A stretch of 64,000 bases of DNA from an uncultured Acidobacteriia bacterium (GTDB taxonomy: Bacteria; Acidobacteriota; Terriglobia; Bryobacterales; Bryobacteraceae). The translations under genes and the position numbers were made by a program. The DNA is taken from NCBI GenBank assembly GCA_903929755.1, contig CAIYVZ010000160.1, forward strand, positions 1 to 64,000, read 5' to 3'. This document shows, one piece after another, positions 51,027-59,989 of the stretch (its first letter is position 1; each line of letters starts with the position of its first letter). The notes beneath the pieces were generated by a model. That model saw nothing but the letters and a program-made list of their open reading frames with translations. It searched no databases and was not told where the DNA came from.

Positions 51027-52732
51027 AACGCTTCGCGCTGGCGGTAATCCCGTTGGTCTGTTTGGGCCTGGTAGCTCAAACCAAACCTGCGGAACGTTGG
51101 TTCGAAGACATTACGAAGAAAGCCGGGGTCGATAAGAAGCACACCAACCGGGACTTCGATAACCCTTACGCCAAGATCATGGCGGGCTATACCGCGCTGG
51201 GCGCCTCCGTCGCCGTGGCCGATTACGACGGAGACGGTTTCGAGGACGTTTACACAACGGACTCCAAGGCCGGTGGCAAGAACCATCTCTGGCACAACAA
51301 CCACGACCTGACGTTCACGGACATGGCGGAGCAGGCCGGAGTCGCCAATGCGAATGAAGGTGACAACGCCGTCGCCGACTCCATGTGGCTCGACTTTAAT
51401 AATGATGGGCGGCCCGATCTGTTTGTGGTGAAGTTCGGCCACAGCCAGCTGTTCGAAAATATGGGCGGCGGCAAGTTTAAAGACGTCACCAAGGCGGCCG
51501 GTCTGGATCGCTACAGCAATGCCATCACGGCTATCGCCTTCGATTACGACCGCGACGGCAAGGTGGATCTCTTCGTTGGTTCCTACTTCCAGCCCATCAA
51601 CATCTTTCAGCCGGATTCCCCGCGCTTTTTTCCGGAGAGCTTCGAAACTGCCAACAACGGCGGCGGCCTGACGGTCTATCACAACGACGGCAAGGGCAAG
51701 TTCACCGACGTAACTGAAAAGGTTGGCCTGAAGCTCAGCGGCTGGACCCTCGATCTGGGTCACGCCGACGCCGATAACGACGGTTTCGACGATTTGTACG
51801 TCGCCTGCGACTTTGGCACCGACCATTTCTTTCACAACAACGGCAACGGGACGTTCGCCGACCTCACCGAGAAGGCGATCGGTATCGACTCCAAGAAGGG
51901 TATGAACGTCGACTGGGGCGATTATGACAACGATGGCTTGCTTGACATCTACGTCACGAACATTACCGACGACTACATGCGGGAAGGCAACTTCCTCTGG
52001 CACAACAACGGGAACCTGACGTTCTCCGACGTGTCGCGCGAAACCGGGACGTATGAAACCGGCTGGGGCTGGGGCGCCAAGTTCTTCGATTACGATAACG
52101 ATGGCTGGCTCGATCTCTACGTGATGAACGGCTGGGTTTCAGCCGGCAAAGACAGCTACGTCCCGGACATCTTTAACATGGTGACCAAGCCCGGCATCGA
52201 TTTCGCCGACGCGCGCAACTGGCCTCCGATGGGCAACAAGAGCCTGAGTGGTTACGAGAAGAAAAAGCTCTTCCATAGCGAAAAGGGCCAGATCTTTAAG
52301 GACCAGGCGGCGCGTCACGGCCTCGATTCCAATAAAGACGGTCGCGGCATCGCCATTGCCGACTTTAATAACGACGGCAAGCTTGACATCATGTCGGCCA
52401 ACGCCAACAGCGAGCCAAATCTGTATCTGAATACCATGCCCGCAGGACCACACTGGATCCAGTTTGCGCTGGAAGGCAGGCAGTCGAACCGTGGCGCCGT
52501 CGGTGCTCAGGTCCGCCTCAAAGCGGCGGGCATGACACGCCTCCAGTTCGTCAGCGGGGGCAATAGCTTTGCGGGCCAATCCAGCTCGCGCGTACACTTT
52601 GGCCTCGCGGATGTCGCGAAGGTGGATCAAATTGAAGTTCGCTGGCCGACCGGGCAGAAAGAAGTCTTTGCCAGTGTCGCGGTGGACAAACTAAACAAGA
52701 TCGTGGAAGGAACTGGTAAGAAAGTCAAATGA
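51023..52732 (+). CDS. CRTAC1-like protein, second in the operon
   Basis: A 569-residue protein with a signal peptide (FALAVIPLVCLGLVAQ), then FG-GAP/VCBS repeats (VADYDGDGFEDVYTTD, LDFNNDGRPDLFVVKFG, FDYDRDGKVDLFVGSYF) and a C-terminal ASPIC/UnbV domain (GRQSNRGAVGAQVRL, EVRWPTGQKEVF). It is very similar in layout to the fourth gene (53523), including the shared stretch GWTLDLGHADADNDGF, so the two are recent paralogues. The start overlaps the preceding TGA and the end overlaps the TPR gene, both by 4 nt. Confidence 0.9.
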   Translation: MKRFALAVIPLVCLGLVAQTKPAERWFEDITKKAGVDKKHTNRDFDNPYAKIMAGYTALGASVAVADYDGDGFEDVYTTDSKAGGKNHLWHNNHDLTFTDMAEQAGVANANEGDNAVADSMWLDFNNDGRPDLFVVKFGHSQLFENMGGGKFKDVTKAAGLDRYSNAITAIAFDYDRDGKVDLFVGSYFQPINIFQPDSPRFFPESFETANNGGGLTVYHNDGKGKFTDVTEKVGLKLSGWTLDLGHADADNDGFDDLYVACDFGTDHFFHNNGNGTFADLTEKAIGIDSKKGMNVDWGDYDNDGLLDIYVTNITDDYMREGNFLWHNNGNLTFSDVSRETGTYETGWGWGAKFFDYDNDGWLDLYVMNGWVSAGKDSYVPDIFNMVTKPGIDFADARNWPPMGNKSLSGYEKKKLFHSEKGQIFKDQAARHGLDSNKDGRGIAIADFNNDGKLDIMSANANSEPNLYLNTMPAGPHWIQFALEGRQSNRGAVGAQVRLKAAGMTRLQFVSGGNSFAGQSSSRVHFGLADVAKVDQIEVRWPTGQKEVFASVAVDKLNKIVEGTGKKVK

Positions 52733-53526
52733 GAATGCGGAATCTGAGCTTTTTAATCCTCCCCGGGCTCGTGCTAACGAGCCTGATCGCGCCGGCGTTC
52801 GCCGCCTCCGATGCGGACATCGCCAAAGCCGAACAAGCCATGGCGGCTAAGGACTATAACACCGCTATCACCGTTTTAGAAGCTGCGTTGCAGAGTGATC
52901 CGGACAACATCCGGCTGGGCAGCGATTACCGCCAGGCGATTATGCGCAAGAGCATCGCGGCGCATCCGAAGGAAGGCTCCCCTCTCGATTTCGACCGCTG
53001 CATCACGTTCTTCGAAAAAGTGGTCGCCGCGCACCCGAACGCAGCCACGGCCTACCTGAACTACGGCTTCTGCAGTGTGGATAAGATCCCCGCCGCCGGT
53101 TCCATCACGCAGGTTCTGCTGGCGAATGCCGCCCTGACCCAGTTCTCTAAGTCCATTGAACTCAAGCCCTCGTGGATCGCTCTCTACACTCGTGGCAACA
53201 GCTATCTCTACTGGCCGGTGATTTTCGGCAAGGCCGGTCTGGGCGTTGCCGATCTGGAACGCGCTTACGCTATGCAGAAGACCGAGCCGACTCGCGCCTA
53301 CCACCAGCGCCTGTACATTTCGCTCGGTGATGGCTACTGGAAACAGGACAACATTGAAAAGGCTCGCGCCATGTGGAAGGAAGGTCTGTCCCGGTTCCCC
53401 GAGAGCAAGCAGATCAAGGCTCGTCTCGACCGCAAGGACGACGACCTGAAGTCGTACATTGACGATCAGCTCGATCCGAACAAGCGCGTTGACACCGACC
53501 TGCACGAGATTTGGGAGGCGAAGTGA
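52729..53526 (+). CDS. Exported TPR-repeat protein between CRTAC1 genes
   Basis: A 265-residue protein with a signal peptide (LILPGLVLTSLIAPAFA) and TPR-like repeats (AEQAMAAKDYNTAITVLEAA, then KSIELKPSWIALYTRGNSYL and QDNIEKARAMWKEGLSRFPE). TPRs mediate protein contacts, so it could hold the propeller proteins together or link them with the TPR-bearing neighbours. The start and stop both overlap the neighbouring genes by 4 nt (ATGA and GTGA). Confidence 0.85.
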   Translation: MRMRNLSFLILPGLVLTSLIAPAFAASDADIAKAEQAMAAKDYNTAITVLEAALQSDPDNIRLGSDYRQAIMRKSIAAHPKEGSPLDFDRCITFFEKVVAAHPNAATAYLNYGFCSVDKIPAAGSITQVLLANAALTQFSKSIELKPSWIALYTRGNSYLYWPVIFGKAGLGVADLERAYAMQKTEPTRAYHQRLYISLGDGYWKQDNIEKARAMWKEGLSRFPESKQIKARLDRKDDDLKSYIDDQLDPNKRVDTDLHEIWEAK

Positions 53527-55280
53527 CGTTTTCGTTCTCGGGTACTGGCACCGGTGCTCGCTTTGCCCTGGCGGCAGGCTCGGTCTTAATCGCCGCGCCT
53601 CTCGCTGTTTGGGGCTGGGCTGAGGCGACCGCCACCATTAAGTTCACGGAGATGGCGGCCAAGGCCGGCATTCAAACGGAGCACCACACCCGCCGTTTCC
53701 CCGGCAAGTACGCCGATGTTCTGCGCATGTTCACCTCCGGTGGATCATCAGGCGCGGCGGGCGACTACGACGGCGACGGTTTCGATGATCTCTTTGTCAC
53801 CGATTCCGACAACGGTAAGCCCAACCACCTCTTCCACAACAACGGTGACATGACGTTCACCGAAGTGACAGATAAGGCTGGAGTTGGCGGCGGTAACGAT
53901 CCGAAGTCCATTGTGGCCGATGCCCTCTGGCTCGACTACGATAACGACGGCAAGGAAGACCTCCTCGTCGCCCGTTTCGGTACCCCAATTCTGTATCACA
54001 ATGAAGGCGGCGGTAAGTTCAAAGACGTCTCCGCCACTTCCGGTTTCAACCGCTTCGGCAACACCATCGCGGCTGTTGCGTTCGATTACGACAACGACGG
54101 TCGGGTTGACGTGATGCTGGGTAACTACTTCAAGTCCCAGAACCTGATCGAACTGCCCGATGTGCACGTACTGCCCAACGATCTGGACAACGCGGTCAAC
54201 GGTGGTGGCGCCACTTTGTGGCACAACGATGGCAAGGGCCACTTCACCGACGTGACCGACAAGGCCGGCTTCGGCAAGCTCACCGGCTGGACCCTCGATC
54301 TGGGCCACGGCGACTTTAACAATGACGGCTTCCAGGATATTTACCTCGCCTGCGACTACGGCACCGACCGTATCTTCTTTAATAACGGCAACGGCACCTT
54401 CACCGATGTGACCGAAAAGGCCATCGGCTTCGATACCCGCAAGGGCATGAACGCCGAGGTGATGGACTACGACAATGATGGCTGGCTCGACATTTACGTC
54501 ACCAACATCACCGACGAATATATGAAGGAATGCAACATGTTGTGGCATAACAACCACGACGGCACCTTCACTGATATCTCCAAAGAAACCAATACCTGCG
54601 CCACGCTCTGGGGCTGGGGCGCCAAGTTCGGCGACTTCGACAACGACGGCTGGCCCGATCTGTTTGTGACGAACGGCCTGCGTTCCGCAGGCAAGGAAAA
54701 CTACATTCCGGTCCTGCTCAACAACCTCCTCTTGAAGCCCGGCATGGATTTCACTGATGTGTCCAACTGGCCGGAAATCGGCGGCATGACCTGGAGCGGC
54801 TACCAAAAGAAGAAGATGTTCCACAACCTGGGCGGCCAGACCTTCAAAGAAATCTCTGCCGAAGCTGGCGTGGATAACGAGGCCGATGGCCGTGGTTTGG
54901 CGCTATCGGACTTTAACCATGACGGTAAGCTCGACATCTTCCAGGTGAACGCGGACCAGAAGGCGATCTTCTACAAGGGCGTCACCGAAGGCGGCGGCAA
55001 CTGGGCTCAGTTCAAGCTGACCGGCACGAAATCGAACCGCGACGCCATCGGCGCGCGTATCACCGTGAAGGCTGCAGGCCTCACCCAGATGCGCGAAGTG
55101 GACGGTGGCAATGGCTATGCAGGCCAGAGCAGTAAAACGGTCCATATCGGCATCGGGAAGGCAACGAAGTTCGATTCCATTGAAATCAAGTGGCCCAGCG
55201 GTCTGGTGCAAAAGATCAACGGCGCGGCAATTGGTAAGATCAACAAAATCACGGAAGGAAAGGGCCTCCAGACCAAATGA
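53523..55280 (+). CDS. CRTAC1-like protein, third in the operon
   Basis: A ~585-residue protein. The start is GTG 53523, overlapping the TPR gene's TGA as elsewhere in this operon. An in-frame TTG at 53511 is rejected. A hydrophobic leader (ALAAGSVLIAAPLAVWGWAE) precedes FG-GAP/VCBS repeats (AGDYDGDGFDDLFVTDSDNG, LDYDNDGKEDLLVARFG, FDYDNDGRVDVMLGNYF) and a C-terminal ASPIC/UnbV domain (GTKSNRDAIGARITV, EIKWPSGLVQKI). It is a close paralogue of the gene at 51023. The next gene's ATG overlaps its stop. Confidence 0.9.
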   Translation: MTFSFSGTGTGARFALAAGSVLIAAPLAVWGWAEATATIKFTEMAAKAGIQTEHHTRRFPGKYADVLRMFTSGGSSGAAGDYDGDGFDDLFVTDSDNGKPNHLFHNNGDMTFTEVTDKAGVGGGNDPKSIVADALWLDYDNDGKEDLLVARFGTPILYHNEGGGKFKDVSATSGFNRFGNTIAAVAFDYDNDGRVDVMLGNYFKSQNLIELPDVHVLPNDLDNAVNGGGATLWHNDGKGHFTDVTDKAGFGKLTGWTLDLGHGDFNNDGFQDIYLACDYGTDRIFFNNGNGTFTDVTEKAIGFDTRKGMNAEVMDYDNDGWLDIYVTNITDEYMKECNMLWHNNHDGTFTDISKETNTCATLWGWGAKFGDFDNDGWPDLFVTNGLRSAGKENYIPVLLNNLLLKPGMDFTDVSNWPEIGGMTWSGYQKKKMFHNLGGQTFKEISAEAGVDNEADGRGLALSDFNHDGKLDIFQVNADQKAIFYKGVTEGGGNWAQFKLTGTKSNRDAIGARITVKAAGLTQMREVDGGNGYAGQSSKTVHIGIGKATKFDSIEIKWPSGLVQKINGAAIGKINKITEGKGLQTK

Positions 55281-58200
55281 GACTGCGTTGGATTCTCGCA
55301 GGTGGAGCTACCCTCGTCGGTTTGACGAGTTTTGGTTTCCAGGCTACACAACCAAGGGAGGACGTTCTTGCGCAGGCCAGAAACCTGGGCAAGGCGTTCT
55401 ACGAGAATCCGACCACGCAGGCTCAGTCTGTTGACCAGTTCAAAAAAGCGCTCGACATGGAGCCGAACTCGGCCCGCGAGCGCGTGAACTACGGGATTTC
55501 GCTGCTGCACAACGCCAAGACTGCGGAAGGCATCGCGGAACTGGAAAAGGCGCAGAAACAGGACCCGAGTATTCCGCATACGTGGTTTAATCTGGCCGTC
55601 GCTTACAAGAAAGACTCGCAGTTTGAGAAAGCGATTGAGCAGTTCCAGGGCATGGTGAAACTGGTTCCGGATGAACCGATTTCGCACTACAACCTGGGTG
55701 TTCTTTACAAGCTGACGGGAAAGCCGGAGGAGTCGGTTAAAGAGGTCGAGATCAGCACAAAGCTGAACCCGAATCTGGCCGGACCCCACTTCCAGCTTTA
55801 CAACGCTTATCGCGCGGCGGGTCGGGCTGCCGACGCTACACGTGAACAGGCTACCTTCCAGGAGATCAAGAAGCGCCAGGCCGGTGCGGCGGTTCCGGAA
55901 GATTTGGAGTGGAGCTTCTACGCGGAAATTTACGATCCCATCGCGCCCGAAAAGGCTCCGGCGGTTGCCGCAGCTTCCCTGAAGGCGCGGAAGCTGGAGA
56001 GCCAGGGCGGCGCGGTGAACTCTCTGGCTGCAGACGTGGATGGTGACGGCAAGACCGATCTCATCGTTTGGTCGGGGAAAGGCGCTCAGGGTTTCCAGTC
56101 AGGCGCGAAAGCGATGGACCTGGGGCTGGGTTCGGTTGCCGACATCATTTCCATGTCGGCCGGCGACTTTAATAATGATGGTCTGGTCGATCTCGCGATT
56201 CTCACCAAAGAAGGCGCGTCGCTGTGGATCAACAAAAAGGGTAAGTTTGAAAAATCGCCGGTTGAGTTGCCGAAGGGTACCTTCGCCAAAGCGATCTGGA
56301 TCGACTACGATCACGACTACGATCTGGACCTGGTCCTGCTCGGCGCCGATTCCGCGCTGGTCCGCAACAACGGTGCGGCTGGCTTTAGCACAAAAGACAT
56401 CACCTTCCCCTTCGTAAAGGGCAACGCGATTGACGGCGTGTTTTTCGATCTGGTCCCCGACACCGATGGCATGGATCTGGTTGTTTCCTACGCCGACCGC
56501 GCCGGTGTTCTCTACCGCGACCGAATGAACGGAAAATACGAAGCCATTGACGTCGCGGCCATTCCGGCAGGCGCGAAATCCCTCACCGCCCGTGATCTGG
56601 ATAACGACAGCGCCACCGACCTCGTGCTCAGCACCGGTGCTAAAGCTCAGGTCATCTGGAACAAAGCCGGCAAGCTCGAAGCGGGTCCGGCGTGGGTTGT
56701 ATCAGGGTCGGATGCTGCCGGGCCGGTAGCCGTCGCCGATCTCCGCAACAGTGGCCTCGAAGATGTAATCACTGCTGGCAATATTTACCGCAATGACGGC
56801 CAGGGTAAGTTCACCGCCGTTCCGACCGCCAGCTTGAACGATGCAGTGGCGCTCTCCGCGGCGGGCTTCGCCGACGGCCATACCAGCCTCGCTGCCATCG
56901 GTAAGGACGGTTCCGCAGTAGTCCTCGATTCCGAAGGTGCGGCGCTTGGCTGGCTCCATGTCACGCTCGCCGGCGTCAAGAATCTGAAGCAATCTTACGG
57001 CGCAAAAATCGAAGTGAAGAGCGGCGCACATTACCAGAAAAAGACGTACCTCGGTATGCCCCTCGACTTCGGTCTTCGCGATTACAAAGACGCCGACACT
57101 GTCCGCATCACCTGGGCCAACGGCCTAATCCAGAACGAAGTTCACCAGCCGGCAGGCAAGGCCAGCGCCTACAAAGAAGCGCAGCGCCTCTCCGGTTCCT
57201 GCCCCATGATCTTCACCTGGAACGGTTCCGGCTTTACCTTCCTGACCGACGTTCTCGGTGTCGCGCCCTTGGGTGCGACGTCCGGTGACGGCACGTATTT
57301 CCCCACCGATCACGACGAATACGTCCAGATCCCCGGCGAAGCGATGGTCCAGAAGGATGGCGCGTACGAGATCCGCATCACGGAAGAGCTTCGCGAGGTT
57401 TCGTACCTCGACCGCATTCAGCTCATCGCTGTTGATCATCCGGTGAAGACCGACATCTACACGAACGATAAGTTCAAGTCGCCGCCCTTCCCCGAATTCC
57501 GCCTCTTTGGCGTGGAGAAGAAGCTTCGTCCCGAGTCGGCGCATGATGACCAGGGCAACGACGTTCTGGCACAAGTTCTGAAGAAGGACGCAACGTATCC
57601 CGACCGCTTTGAACGTCGGCCCGATGGCACTGCGACCCTGCATCATCTGGACCTCGATTTCGGCAAAGCTGCCACCGCCAACAAAGCGGTTCTCGTGCTG
57701 GCTGGCTGGGTCGACTGGGCCGATGGCAGCACCTTCCGGGGTGCCTCGCAGGAAACGCTGCCTGGTGCAAAGCAGGTCGGGCTGATCCTGCCTTACCTGC
57801 AGGTGAAAGACGCGCAGGGCAACTGGCGCACCGTGATTGAAGATATGGGCATCCCTGCTGGCAAGCCGAAGACGATCTCGGTGGACCTGACGGGCAAGTG
57901 GCTCTCGGCATCGCGCGAGGTTCGCATCATCACTAACCTCTGCGTCTACTGGGATGAGATTTTCCTGAGTGAAGAAACAGCCACGCCGCAGACAGTGTTG
58001 ACGAAGGTGGACGCAGCCAGCGCGGCGCTCGACTTCCGTGGCTTCTCGAAGGCCATAATCGACCCCGCGCGCAAGCAGCCAGAGACCTTTATGTACGATC
58101 AGGTGTCTCCGGTGTCCAACTGGAATCCGACCCCGGGAAGTTACACCCGCTACGGCGATGTCCGTGCGTTGCTGGGATCCGTTGATGACCGTTTTGTCAT

Positions 58201-58498
58201 TATGGGTTCAGGCGATGAGCTGGTGCTGAAGTTCGCTCCGGAGAAATTCCCCGCGCTGCGGGCAGGCTGGAAGCGCGACTATCTGTTGTTGGTAGATGGC
58301 TGGGCGAAGGATGCCGATGCAAATACGGCCTACTCGACCTCGGTTGGGCCGCTGCCGTTCCACAGTATGAAGAGTTACCCCTACACGGGGAACGAGCATT
58401 ACCCGGGCGACGCAGCCCACAGGCGGTACGTTGAGAAGTTCAATACGCGGCCGGCATTGAGACTGCTGCGCCCGTTAACCGAAAACAGGAGGAGTTAA
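55277..58498 (+). CDS. 1073-residue TPR / FG-GAP / ASPIC-UnbV protein with extra C-terminal domain
   Basis: The largest protein of the cluster. After a signal peptide, TPR repeats span about residues 40-190 (GISLLHNAKTAEGIAELEKA, then QFEKAIEQFQGMVKLVPDEP). FG-GAP-like repeats follow to ~560 (LAADVDGDGKTDLIVWSGKG, AGDFNNDGLVDLAILTKEG). An ASPIC/UnbV-like segment is at ~570-625 (VRITWANGLIQNEV). The last ~430 residues start with SCPMIFTWNGSGFTFLTDVL and GVAPLGATSGDG and have no domain I can name. The C-terminal part carries many aromatic and acidic residues. It ends 4 bp before the ACP gene, linking propeller genes to lipid/polyketide genes. Confidence 0.85.
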   Translation: MRLRWILAGGATLVGLTSFGFQATQPREDVLAQARNLGKAFYENPTTQAQSVDQFKKALDMEPNSARERVNYGISLLHNAKTAEGIAELEKAQKQDPSIPHTWFNLAVAYKKDSQFEKAIEQFQGMVKLVPDEPISHYNLGVLYKLTGKPEESVKEVEISTKLNPNLAGPHFQLYNAYRAAGRAADATREQATFQEIKKRQAGAAVPEDLEWSFYAEIYDPIAPEKAPAVAAASLKARKLESQGGAVNSLAADVDGDGKTDLIVWSGKGAQGFQSGAKAMDLGLGSVADIISMSAGDFNNDGLVDLAILTKEGASLWINKKGKFEKSPVELPKGTFAKAIWIDYDHDYDLDLVLLGADSALVRNNGAAGFSTKDITFPFVKGNAIDGVFFDLVPDTDGMDLVVSYADRAGVLYRDRMNGKYEAIDVAAIPAGAKSLTARDLDNDSATDLVLSTGAKAQVIWNKAGKLEAGPAWVVSGSDAAGPVAVADLRNSGLEDVITAGNIYRNDGQGKFTAVPTASLNDAVALSAAGFADGHTSLAAIGKDGSAVVLDSEGAALGWLHVTLAGVKNLKQSYGAKIEVKSGAHYQKKTYLGMPLDFGLRDYKDADTVRITWANGLIQNEVHQPAGKASAYKEAQRLSGSCPMIFTWNGSGFTFLTDVLGVAPLGATSGDGTYFPTDHDEYVQIPGEAMVQKDGAYEIRITEELREVSYLDRIQLIAVDHPVKTDIYTNDKFKSPPFPEFRLFGVEKKLRPESAHDDQGNDVLAQVLKKDATYPDRFERRPDGTATLHHLDLDFGKAATANKAVLVLAGWVDWADGSTFRGASQETLPGAKQVGLILPYLQVKDAQGNWRTVIEDMGIPAGKPKTISVDLTGKWLSASREVRIITNLCVYWDEIFLSEETATPQTVLTKVDAASAALDFRGFSKAIIDPARKQPETFMYDQVSPVSNWNPTPGSYTRYGDVRALLGSVDDRFVIMGSGDELVLKFAPEKFPALRAGWKRDYLLLVDGWAKDADANTAYSTSVGPLPFHSMKSYPYTGNEHYPGDAAHRRYVEKFNTRPALRLLRPLTENRRS

Positions 58499-58502
58499 AG
58501 CA

Positions 58503-58775
58503 ATGGCTACTTTTACCAGCGATGAGATTCGCGCCGAGATCAAGAGACTCGTCGCACGCGTTACCGAGCGGGAGCCGGAAGAAATCTCCGACGAAGCCCA
58601 CTACATGGAAGAACTCGGCGTTGATTCACTGATGGCGATGGAAGTGATGATCGCGGTGGATAAGAAGTTCAAGATCGATATCCCGGAAGAAGAATTCAAC
58701 CACGCGACGAATGTGAACGCATCGGTGGCCCTTGTTGAAAAGTGGCTCGCCCAGGGCAACGCTGTAAACGCATGA
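58503..58775 (+). CDS. Acyl carrier protein
   Basis: A 90-residue ACP with the phosphopantetheine site ELGVDSLMAMEVMIAVDKKF (DSL) and a typical acidic four-helix composition. It carries acyl intermediates as thioesters on a 4'-phosphopantetheine arm. A good ribosome site (AGGAGTT) precedes ATG 58503. Its TGA overlaps the ketosynthase start (ATGA). It is a dedicated ACP, distinct from the housekeeping one usually next to fabF/fabG, because the operon context is unique. Confidence 0.93.
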   Translation: MATFTSDEIRAEIKRLVARVTEREPEEISDEAHYMEELGVDSLMAMEVMIAVDKKFKIDIPEEEFNHATNVNASVALVEKWLAQGNAVNA

Positions 58776-59989
58776 GACGCGTTGCCGTAACGGGCATCGG
58801 CGTAGTTTCCTCGATTGGTACGGGGAAGGACGCCTTCTGGAGTGCGCTCCTCGGGGGCACGTCGGGAATCTCGACGGTCTCGTCGTTTGATTCCGCGGCG
58901 TTCCCGGTGCACATTGGCGGGGAAGTGAAGGATTTCGATCCTCTGAAATACCTGACGCCGGAGCGTGCTGCTGTCACGGGACGGGCTACCCAAATGGCCA
59001 TCGCGGCGGCGAAACTTGCCGTGGCGGACTCCCGGCTTGATTTCGATGCCGTGGATAAGAACCGTGTCGGTGTTTCCATGGGTACGACATCCGGCGAACC
59101 GCTCTTCGTGGAGCAGTACAACGACGCGAAGAAGGCTGGCGGCGAAGAGGCCGTCCCTGCGGAAGCTATGGGCCGGTATCCCTGCCACACCATGCCCGCG
59201 CAGGTGGCGCTCGAACTCGGCGCGCACGGCCCGGTCACTATCATCCCGACCGCCTGTGCCGCTGGCAACTATGCCATCGGTTACGGCTATGATCTGATCC
59301 GCACGGGTCGCGTCGATTACGTCCTTGCGGGCGGAGCCGACGCGTTCTCACGCATTACCTACACTGGTTTCTCCCGGCTCGGCGCCATTGCGCCCGAGAA
59401 ATGCCAGCCATTCGATAAGAACCGCAAAGGCATGATTCCCGGCGAAGGCTCCGGCATGTTGTTACTGGAACCCCTGGATGCTGCTGTGGCGCGCGGAGCC
59501 AAAATCTACGCCGAAGTTCTCGGCTACGGCGTCAGTTGCGATGCCCACCACATGACCGCCGCGCACCCTGCGGCCGATGGTGCCATCCGCTGCATGCAGA
59601 ACGCGATGAAGGAAGCCGGCGTCACCACCGATGACATCGACTACATCAGCGCGCACGGCACCGGAACTCCCACGAACGATCGTTTGGAATCTCTCGCCAT
59701 TCGAACTCTGTTCGGCGAGCGCGCTTCCCGCGTACCGATGAGCTCTATCAAGTCCATGCTGGGTCACACGATGGGCGCGGCATCGGCGATTGAAGCGGCC
59801 GCCTGCTCGCTCGCGCTCGATACCGGCTGGATTCCGGCCACCATGAACCACGAAGAGACCGACCCCGACTGCGGCGTCGATATTGTGGCGAACAAGTCTC
59901 GTAAAACCAACCCAAAAATCATCCTGAACAATGCCTATGCGTTTGGTGGCAACAATGCCTGTCTTTGTCTCAAGAGGTATGTAGCATGA
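58772..59989 (+). CDS. Beta-ketoacyl-ACP synthase (FabF-like ketosynthase)
   Basis: A 405-residue condensing enzyme with a complete triad: Cys162 in PTACAAGNYA, His295 in SAHGTGTPTND and His332 in MLGHTMGAASA. It joins a primed acyl chain with malonyl-ACP. FabF-like features include GIGVVSSIGTGKDAFW at the N-terminus and FGGNNACLCL at the C-terminus. ATG 58772 overlaps the ACP stop, and its end overlaps the next ketosynthase-like gene. It should be the active partner of that degenerate neighbour, like a KS-alpha. Confidence 0.93.
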   Translation: MRRVAVTGIGVVSSIGTGKDAFWSALLGGTSGISTVSSFDSAAFPVHIGGEVKDFDPLKYLTPERAAVTGRATQMAIAAAKLAVADSRLDFDAVDKNRVGVSMGTTSGEPLFVEQYNDAKKAGGEEAVPAEAMGRYPCHTMPAQVALELGAHGPVTIIPTACAAGNYAIGYGYDLIRTGRVDYVLAGGADAFSRITYTGFSRLGAIAPEKCQPFDKNRKGMIPGEGSGMLLLEPLDAAVARGAKIYAEVLGYGVSCDAHHMTAAHPAADGAIRCMQNAMKEAGVTTDDIDYISAHGTGTPTNDRLESLAIRTLFGERASRVPMSSIKSMLGHTMGAASAIEAAACSLALDTGWIPATMNHEETDPDCGVDIVANKSRKTNPKIILNNAYAFGGNNACLCLKRYVA

